Origin: JAZDMK01 sp043800975
GTDB taxonomy: Bacteria > Bacteroidota > Bacteroidia > Bacteroidales > JAHJDW01
DNA: 10,507 nt
Direction of reading: 5' to 3'
NCBI GenBank assembly: GCA_043800975.1
Contig: JAZDMK010000045.1
Location: forward strand, 1-10,507
Both the position numbers and the translations under genes were made by a program. Below the pieces are notes generated by a model. The model had not been told where the DNA came from. It made no database searches and was given only the letters and a program-made list of their open reading frames with translations. Below, one piece after another: positions 7,401-10,507 of the stretch (its first letter is position 1; every line of letters begins with the position of its first letter).

Positions 7401-7628
7401 AAAAAGTTTTTTTTGTAAGCCTTTATTTAATTCTGGTTCAGAAAGTACATGCAAATAATAAAGAATACGTGATTTCATCTCATCCGCAGCTTTATTTGTA
7501 AAGGTCATTCCTAGAATATTACGGAAGCGTAAGGGATCGTCGGAAGACAGTGCTACGCCTAGGTATTCCAGTACAAGTGAAAACGTTTTGCCTGAGCCTG
7601 CAGAGGATCTGTATACAAGAAAACTCAT
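4491..7628 (-). CDS. addA: AddA/RecB-like UvrD-type helicase with C-terminal PD-(D/E)XK nuclease
   Basis: A 1045-aa DNA repair helicase-nuclease, the size of Bacteroidota AddA. Superfamily 1A motifs are complete: Walker A SSAGSGKT (8-15), motif Ia GMTFTNKAADEM (40-51), Walker B LLDEFQDTS (392-400), motif III GDGKQSIYRWR (425-435), NYRS (475-478), motif V TIHKAKGLEFP (737-747) and motif VI YVALTRP (813-819). The C-terminal nuclease has H915 in GILIHRIL, D988 in YRPDRM, E1001/K1003 in LEFKTGK and Q1014/Y1018 in QILNYSK, so all catalytic positions look intact. With AddB it would process double-strand ends for RecA recombination. No addB lies on either side: convergent maf is downstream and a terminator plus a secreted-protein gene are upstream. 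A promoter must lie in the roughly 30 bases after that terminator; TACCTTTA (7654 to 7647) is a weak -7 candidate. A 9-base A run lies in codons 1031-1034. Confidence 0.93.
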   Translation of the reverse strand: MSFLVYRSSAGSGKTFSLVLEYLGVALSSDDPLRFRNILGMTFTNKAADEMKSRILYYLHVLSEPELNKGLQKKLFEILCEKTGVNDTVISKRANDVLTSILHNYSDFSVNTIDSFIHGILRTFAPDLHLPGNFEVEMDTESLFNRAVDDVLSKAGVDRALTDYLVEFSEHRMDEEQSLRIESDLLQFGMRLLDEKSFGKFEHIRDIDLETYKELRKKLTQYINDVKIAICKPAAEAMKLISTQGLTSSHFYHKDSGIHGYFRKTEFFDDDVYLKSNSYVVDTIEKGKLKSSVCSKEDEHKILEIAPTLTNFYFEIKRIEKEENQYTLACLLQSKLYELAVLGEIDKALSEIKQQESILPVSEFNRRVSEVVLNEPVPFIYERAGLRYKNFLLDEFQDTSVLQWQNLLPLVEESLSNGNMSMVVGDGKQSIYRWRNGEVDQFVFLPQIFEPLTPLIAAKEDILIRNYKEEVRSENYRSRKEIVEFNNRFFEYIKNELENFDSIYNKHEQTYTPEHSGGYVKAHFISKDNYEEQTFCEILNAIRNSEKNNYSLSDIAILCRTRKQASMITEFLANENIEVISSESMLVAASSNVNALTAFLKFLTGTHDSITRTVILKFLCSNSSSTFDQNKLEDLFKNKALKFSKEDFEKTIQGLGFLTDTNLLQSLPVYDVLTQLIETLKMNRYGDAYINFFLDAAHQFSMREGSNIRDFLSWWEKKLSSTSVVVPSGINAVTVMTIHKAKGLEFPIVIHPFADKAFDNKQNLMWVKLDKENYNPLSAALIPAGLKAESTRFGDEVKKEKWKKYLDEVNVTYVALTRPTDCLYIFSSIPDSEKKSIGFFLYNFLNTDSSERKNIFEFGNSNHNNENKKTILSNSYTLDKFNLSDWRKTISLRCRHSETSTKAGDHARLKGILIHRILSEIESNKNISDKIQKLKCEGLCEESLSTEIEKEIELLVNNPVVSKYFNEEYLVFNEIEIIDPSGKAYRPDRMLMKGKEVIVLEFKTGKPDKKHSEQILNYSKLLAECGFTVIEKKIIYTDVCSVIAV

Positions 7629-7656
7629 ATAAATTGAAATGAAAGTTAAAGGTAAT

Positions 7657-7685
7657 AAAAAAGGGCTGTCACCGACAGCCCTTTT
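7657..7685 (-). terminator. Intrinsic terminator after the 841-aa secreted-protein gene
   Basis: GGGCTGTC and GACAGCCC (7663-7681) form a perfect 8-bp GC-rich stem around a 3-base loop, extended by four A-T pairs on each side. Read on the - strand the stem is followed by six T (7662 to 7657), the classic intrinsic-terminator form. It begins 18 bases after the stop of the secreted-protein gene and ends 28 bases before the addA start, so it separates the two transcription units. On the + strand only four T follow, so any + strand activity would be weaker. Confidence 0.88.
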
Positions 7686-7702
7686 ACATCAACTATGACA
7701 GA

Positions 7703-10228
7703 TTATTTTATTACCGACACATGCCCCTGAAGTTTACGAGAAGGTCCGTCAATTTCTTTTACATTAAGAATCCAGACATACACATCGGACTTAACAAGTT
7801 TGCCATTCACTGATCCGTCCCAGCTATTACTCACGCTGGTTGTAGCGAAAATTTCTTCACCCCAACGGTTATAAATTCTGAAATCAAATTCGTTGGGATC
7901 GATTCCCACGCCTTTTGGACCAAATGTTTCATTCATTCCATCCCCGTTAGGCGAGAAAGTATTTGGCAAATAAATAGCAAACATTTCTTTCACTCTAACA
8001 GAACTTTGAATAGAATCTTTGCAGCCCTGTGCATCAGTAACAGTAAGGCTTACAGCAAAAGTTCCAATGGATGTGTAAGAGTGAGTAGGATTCTGAATTA
8101 CGGAAGTTGCACCATCACCGAAAGTCCAAGCCCAAGAAATAATATTTCCGGTAGACTGATCATAGAAAGAAAAGAGAGCTTCGTCAATTGTAGCTACACT
8201 AGGTGTTTGCGTGAATGCAGCGACAGGTCCGGGAATATTTCCAACAGTAACATTCGCCACCGCCACACAGGTTCCATCATCAACGGTAACCGTATAACTA
8301 CCTGCAGAAACATTGGAGAGGGAAGAAGTTGGATTTCCGTTATTCCAGATATACGTGTAAATGCCGCTTCCGCCAACCACAGATACGCTGGCCGTTCCAT
8401 TACCCTGACCACAATTTTCATCAGTCGAAGACATCGTAAGCGCAGGTCCTGCCGAAGGATCGATCGTCACATTATTGACAGCTGTACAGCCGTTGTTGTC
8501 GGTAACAGTAACAGAATAATTTCCAGCAGCAAGATTAATTGCTGAATCAACCATCTGAGCCGGAACCGTATTCCATAAATACGTATAAGGAGGAACGCCG
8601 TTCATAGCAGTCACAACAGCAGCGCCGTTTGACTGATTGCAGTATGTGTGAATGATATTAGTAATAGCAGCAGAAGGTCCGGGGATGTTCGTAACAACAG
8701 CACTTGCCGTACCTGTGCAACCAGCATCATCGGTAACAGTAACAGTATATGTTCCGGCAGGCAGATTGGTTGCCACCTGAGTGTATTGTACAGGAATAGA
8801 ACTCCATTCATAGTCAAATGGTGCTGTTCCACCAGCAGGAGTTGCTGTTGCAGTTCCGTTTGAGTGGCCGCAGTTTTCATCAGTAGAGGTTGTGGATACA
8901 GCCACACCGGGAGAGTTTCCAACGACGCAGTTGATGACAAAAGTGCATCCTGCAACATCAGTAATAGTGACGGTATAGTTCCCGGCAACAAGATTGGTAG
9001 CAGTTTGAGTGATTTGAGCAGGAACCGTATTCCAAGCATACGTATACGGAGCTGTTCCGCTGGAAGGATTTGCAGTAGCAGATCCGTTTCCAAGCCCACA
9101 GGATTCGTCAACGACGGTGACAGTTCCGGATAATCCGGAAGCAGAAGAAATAGTTACAGATGTAGTATCAGAGCATCCGTTTGCGTTAGTAACAGTGCAG
9201 ATGTATATTCCGGATCCAAGACCAGTTGCAGTAGCCGTATTTTGAACAGGCGTGGTGCTCCACGAATATCCAATTCCACCGGCAGCTGTTGCGGAACCAT
9301 TGTTCACGCCGCATGCGGCATTAGTACTTCCGGTAATGGATGCTGTAGGTTGTGGGTAAACAACAACTGGTAAAGTAACAGTAGAAGTGCAGGGCACCGT
9401 GCTGATCGTTGTTAAAGTAACATTATAGGTTCCCGGCGCAGAATAATAGTGCGTAGGGTTTTGTGTAGTTCCATTCGGGCTGCCATCACCGTAAACCCAT
9501 GTCCATGAATTAATGGTTCCCATGGGTGAGACTGACAAATCGTGAAAATGTGCTGTATCACCAAAGCAGAACGGTCCGAGTGTAGTTGCGTTTCCATAAT
9601 TAAACCAGGCGCTGTCGGCAACGGGTATCATTGGCGACATGTTGTCAAGCATTATATACGGACCATTCGTACATCCAAGGGAATTAATTACTAAAAGAAA
9701 ATGGTCCCAAGGTTGGGTTGGGGTAAACGAAACGGTATGAGTAACCCACAAATCCATATGAGCTGCATTATAAATATCTCCTGAACTCCAAAGCAGTTCC
9801 GACATATCGCAGCCGCTGTTTAGACTTGACCACCCGCCCCACATTTGCAATTCAACACAACCGGGAACAATTCCCGAGCCATTAACAGCTGTAGTCGCAA
9901 GGTCTATTGTGAATGAATATGGTTGCCCTGCAACCATTGGTGAAGGTAATGTTTGACCTGCGCCTTCCTGCCAGGGAATGGTTGGGTCTTGAACAAAAGC
10001 AACATAACTGCTGCCATTTGAAGGTGGAAGGGTGATGCCCCATGATCCGGGCTGTGTATCGGGCGTGCAGCCGGGCATACAGATATCCCATCCGGTAGGA
10101 GTGACGTGAGGTGCTAGAGTTCCTTCAAACGAAGGATTGTTCATTATCATGGGTGTTGACGAACACTGGGCGAATAGCCGGGATGTAAGTGTTGTTAAAA
10201 CAAAGAGAAATATTAAACTTTTTTTCAT
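7703..10228 (-). CDS. Secreted PKD/SprB-repeat protein with type B T9SS sorting domain
   Basis: An 841-aa modular cell-surface or secreted protein. Residues 1-20 are a signal peptide ending LFA, with Q21 the likely mature start; it is not a lipoprotein because position -1 to C22 is Q. Residues 21-205 are a beta-rich domain with several cysteines, opening NNPSFEG and closing MLDNMSP, the style of CBM-like jelly-roll modules. A PKD domain follows (about 222-292, WVYGDG at 244-249), then five SprB-like repeats (about 299-667), a second PKD (about 668-748, WTFGDG at 701-706) and the gliding-motility-associated C-terminal domain (748-841) with LPNTFSPNGDG, YNRWGEEIF, WDG, DVYVW and the end GHVSVIK. 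That last domain directs export by the type IX system. An adhesin or motility-surface role is likely, with no enzymatic domain seen. An intrinsic terminator follows; a weak TACATTTC box lies at 10277 to 10270. Confidence 0.9.
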   Translation of the reverse strand: MKKSLIFLFVLTTLTSRLFAQCSSTPMIMNNPSFEGTLAPHVTPTGWDICMPGCTPDTQPGSWGITLPPSNGSSYVAFVQDPTIPWQEGAGQTLPSPMVAGQPYSFTIDLATTAVNGSGIVPGCVELQMWGGWSSLNSGCDMSELLWSSGDIYNAAHMDLWVTHTVSFTPTQPWDHFLLVINSLGCTNGPYIMLDNMSPMIPVADSAWFNYGNATTLGPFCFGDTAHFHDLSVSPMGTINSWTWVYGDGSPNGTTQNPTHYYSAPGTYNVTLTTISTVPCTSTVTLPVVVYPQPTASITGSTNAACGVNNGSATAAGGIGYSWSTTPVQNTATATGLGSGIYICTVTNANGCSDTTSVTISSASGLSGTVTVVDESCGLGNGSATANPSSGTAPYTYAWNTVPAQITQTATNLVAGNYTVTITDVAGCTFVINCVVGNSPGVAVSTTSTDENCGHSNGTATATPAGGTAPFDYEWSSIPVQYTQVATNLPAGTYTVTVTDDAGCTGTASAVVTNIPGPSAAITNIIHTYCNQSNGAAVVTAMNGVPPYTYLWNTVPAQMVDSAINLAAGNYSVTVTDNNGCTAVNNVTIDPSAGPALTMSSTDENCGQGNGTASVSVVGGSGIYTYIWNNGNPTSSLSNVSAGSYTVTVDDGTCVAVANVTVGNIPGPVAAFTQTPSVATIDEALFSFYDQSTGNIISWAWTFGDGATSVIQNPTHSYTSIGTFAVSLTVTDAQGCKDSIQSSVRVKEMFAIYLPNTFSPNGDGMNETFGPKGVGIDPNEFDFRIYNRWGEEIFATTSVSNSWDGSVNGKLVKSDVYVWILNVKEIDGPSRKLQGHVSVIK
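8228..9334 (-). repeat. Five tandem SprB-like repeats within the secreted protein
   Basis: Units of about 71-77 codons lie at roughly 9334-9122, 9121-8891, 8890-8663, 8662-8432 and 8431-8228 (- strand order). Each has an early C followed two to four residues later by NG, a central W, a GxYTVTVTD-like strand and, except in a shortened fifth unit, a closing GC. Early cysteines are C306, C377, C453, C530 and C606, so the period from the second unit on is 76-77 residues. Some DNA is shared exactly: ggaaccgtattcca at 8562 and 9021 (459 bases, two units apart) and tcggtaacagtaacag at 8499 and 8730. SprB repeats are known from Flavobacterium gliding adhesins. Confidence 0.85.
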
Positions 10229-10338
10229 AAAAAAGTTATTTAGAATTTTAAATAATTTAGAATGAGCGCGAAATGTATAACAGCGACTTTTTTAAGTCAC
10301 ATTATTATAGACGCTAAATATAAATAAAAGTTGCCTAT

Positions 10339-10368
10339 AAAAAAAGAGTAGTATCCCTTACTGACTAC
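10339..10368 (-). terminator. Possible weak terminator of the downstream-edge T9SS gene
   Basis: On the - strand GTAGT (10368 to 10364) and ACTAC (10352 to 10348) can pair around an 11-base loop, followed by TC and seven T (10345 to 10339). It starts 15 bases after the stop of the partial gene. The five-pair stem is short, so this may be a weak terminator or chance. The promoter of the 841-aa gene must lie between here and 10228. Confidence 0.35.
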
Positions 10369-10383
10369 GTAAAAACCCTTAGG

Positions 10384-10507
10384 CTATTTTAGTACTGAAA
10401 CGTGACCTGATTTTTTATAACGTATGTCGTCAAGCCCTTTATAATAAATTACCCATACATAAACGTCTTGAGGTACTTCATTTCCCTTGTATGTGCCATC
10501 CCATTGG
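10384..10507 (-). CDS. 3' end of a second type B T9SS sorting-domain protein (partial)
   Basis: Reading the - strand from the window edge gives 40 residues and a TAG stop at 10386-10384. They contain QWDGTYKGNEV, DVYVWVIYYK and the end KKSGHVSVLK. This matches the last 40 residues of the neighbouring 841-aa protein at WDG, DVYVW and GHVSV-K, so it is the end of a CHU_C-like, gliding-motility-associated C-terminal domain. The full protein, which lies outside the window, is expected to be a secreted or surface protein exported by the type IX system. Nothing can be said about its other domains. Gene order is head to tail with the 841-aa gene, with 155 bases between them. Confidence 0.85.
   Translation of the reverse strand, partial: QWDGTYKGNEVPQDVYVWVIYYKGLDDIRYKKSGHVSVLK

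Noticed and set aside
7657..7685. Hairpin as an integron attC or REP-type mobile repeat
   Set aside because: It has a short perfect stem, tiny loop and a T-run right after a gene end, and occurs once in the window; an intrinsic terminator explains it fully.
8006..9133. Several + strand open frames across the repeat region
   Set aside because: They are Ser/Arg/Asn-rich antisense shadows of the SprB repeats, repeat with the same period and have no recognisable domain.
8228..9334. Regular repeats as a possible CRISPR array
   Set aside because: The period is about 230 bases, the units diverge throughout, and they translate to a known protein repeat.
10285..10298. GACTT-TTTT-AAGTC hairpin upstream of the 841-aa gene
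   Set aside because: The five-pair AT-rich stem is weak and has no T-run placed correctly on either strand, so it is likely chance in AT-rich DNA.

Overview
The window looks like chromosomal DNA from a Bacteroidota bacterium, of the Cytophaga/Chitinophaga/Flavobacteria type. The evidence is two secreted proteins ending in type B type-IX-secretion (gliding-motility-associated, CHU_C-like) domains, SprB-like and PKD repeats, promoter boxes of the Bacteroidota form TAnnTTTG, AT-rich spacers and the lack of clear Shine-Dalgarno sequences. I see no insertion sequence, integrase, tRNA, rRNA or CRISPR array.

Left part (1-2010, + strand): a non-coding leader with a short CTATGTG direct-repeat block and a near-consensus promoter, followed by three closely packed genes: an FMN nitroreductase, a Rossmann/DUF2520 protein, and a KdsC-like HAD phosphatase that overlaps the gene before it. 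A 15-bp dyad lies between the first two genes.

Middle part (2012-4494): a 292-aa stand-alone PD-(D/E)XK nuclease with a four-cysteine Fe-S signature lies on the - strand, tail to tail with the phosphatase (1-nt gap). It is divergent from a UbiA-type membrane prenyltransferase, which overlaps a Maf nucleotide pyrophosphatase by 17 nt. From memory, DUF2520, HAD/KdsC, UbiA and Maf often sit together in Bacteroidota, so the nuclease looks like an antisense gene inside a conserved block.

Right part (4491-10507, - strand): a full-length AddA-type helicase-nuclease converges on maf, and both stop codons are read from the same TTAA. No AddB follows it. Upstream of addA is a strong intrinsic terminator that closes an 841-aa secreted modular protein (signal peptide, N-terminal beta-rich domain, PKD, five SprB-like repeats, PKD, type B sorting domain). 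Further upstream the window ends inside the 3' end of a second protein with the same type of sorting domain.

Most of the content is recognisable. The points most worth a second look are the lone AddB-nuclease-like gene together with an addA that has no neighbouring addB, the tandem T9SS cargo genes with partly homogenised repeats, and several small non-coding signals. I do not see convincing evidence of a wholly new system.
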